Below, piece after piece: positions 58,299 to 58,390 of a DNA stretch of 58,390 bases. Position 1 is the stretch's first letter. The number at the start of each line of letters is the position of its first letter. Under the pieces are notes generated by a model. The model was given only the letters and a program-made list of their open reading frames with translations. It ran no database searches and had not been told where the DNA came from. Source of the stretch: Brachybacterium sp. YJGR34 (GTDB lineage Bacteria; Actinomycetota; Actinomycetes; Actinomycetales; Dermabacteraceae). The stretch is from positions 1-58,390 of the forward strand of contig NZ_PNFB01000025.1 of NCBI RefSeq assembly GCF_003347015.1. The letters are read 5' to 3'. The position numbers were made by a program, and so were the translations under genes.

Positions 58299-58390
58299 CC
58301 GGCGCGCAGCGCCGGAGCACGGACGCCGACCGCCCCGCCCTGGCGGGGCGCAGGAAGAGCCAGGCGCAGCCTGGCTCCCCCGGCCGCCGG
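58299..58390. other. right telomere of a linear replicon
   Basis: Four consecutive hairpins on the 3'-ending strand: a 7-bp stem with GCA loop (58299-58315), a 9-bp stem with CT loop (58331-58350), a 9-bp stem with GCA loop (58357-58377), and CCGGC-C-GCCGG at the extreme end (58380-58390). The last 28 bases are an imperfect inverted copy of bases 1-28. The C-GCA-G loop type is that of known actinomycete telomeres. 58211-58298 shows nothing else. Confidence 0.82.

Overview
The window reads as one complete linear plasmid of a high-GC actinobacterium. Micrococcales is my best guess; the genus is not determinable here. Both ends carry GC-rich nested hairpins with TGC/GCA loops, and the outermost 28 bases of the two ends match as an imperfect inverted repeat (22 of 28). 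The window also encodes a Tpg-like terminal protein (6077-6625) directly after a 1727-residue primase/helicase/Tap-like replication protein (6632-11815). This arrangement resembles the linear plasmid pAL1 of Arthrobacter.

Left arm (1-12.2 kb): the telomere, a DNA-binding protein, a J-domain/NERD-nuclease membrane protein, a membrane protein, then a low-GC island (about 3246-6076). The island holds a 25-residue peptide gene between a cytochrome P450 and an MFS exporter, which looks like an undescribed P450-modified RiPP cluster. It is flanked by the intact tpg 3' end and a decayed copy of that same 3' end. Then come tpg, the replication gene and a small ribbon-helix-helix-like regulator.

Centre-left (12.2-21.4 kb): a non-coding region with seven GTGCGAGC iterons (candidate origin or centromere), small regulators, a HicA-like protein, a prepilin peptidase, Lsr2, a RES/Xre toxin-antitoxin pair and an SRAP protein. 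Centre (21.4-33.7 kb, all minus): a Tad/Flp pilus locus (SAF protein, TadZ, TadA, TadB, TadC, Flp pilin, three TadE/G-like proteins, a LysM protein, a lipoprotein, a secreted Gly-rich protein) headed by parA and a putative centromere-binding partner. Centre-right (35.7-49.3 kb, plus): a conjugation operon (TcpC-like, VirB4-like, VirB6-like, a VanY-type wall hydrolase) followed by an FtsK/TraB-like DNA pump, a DnaQ-like exonuclease and a secreted HNH nuclease. No relaxase was recognised. Right arm (49.3-58.1 kb, minus): short operons of mostly unknown small proteins.

Three plasmid-wide sequence families tie the parts together. (A) GTCACA-N16-GCGGTA occurs seven times with an invariant 16-bp spacer, mostly ahead of pilus, transfer and regulatory genes. 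(B) TTGACA-type promoters with an upstream TTTCCG box drive at least six minus-strand operons, mostly in the right arm; a seventh box lies before parA. (C) Tandem 8-bp repeats (mostly [AC]CGA plus four variable bases) form arrays at seven mostly intergenic loci. The largest, 19 units in strict phase, lies just upstream of the FtsK-like gene, as expected of a TraB-type transfer locus; another lies beside parA and two lie next to the telomeres.
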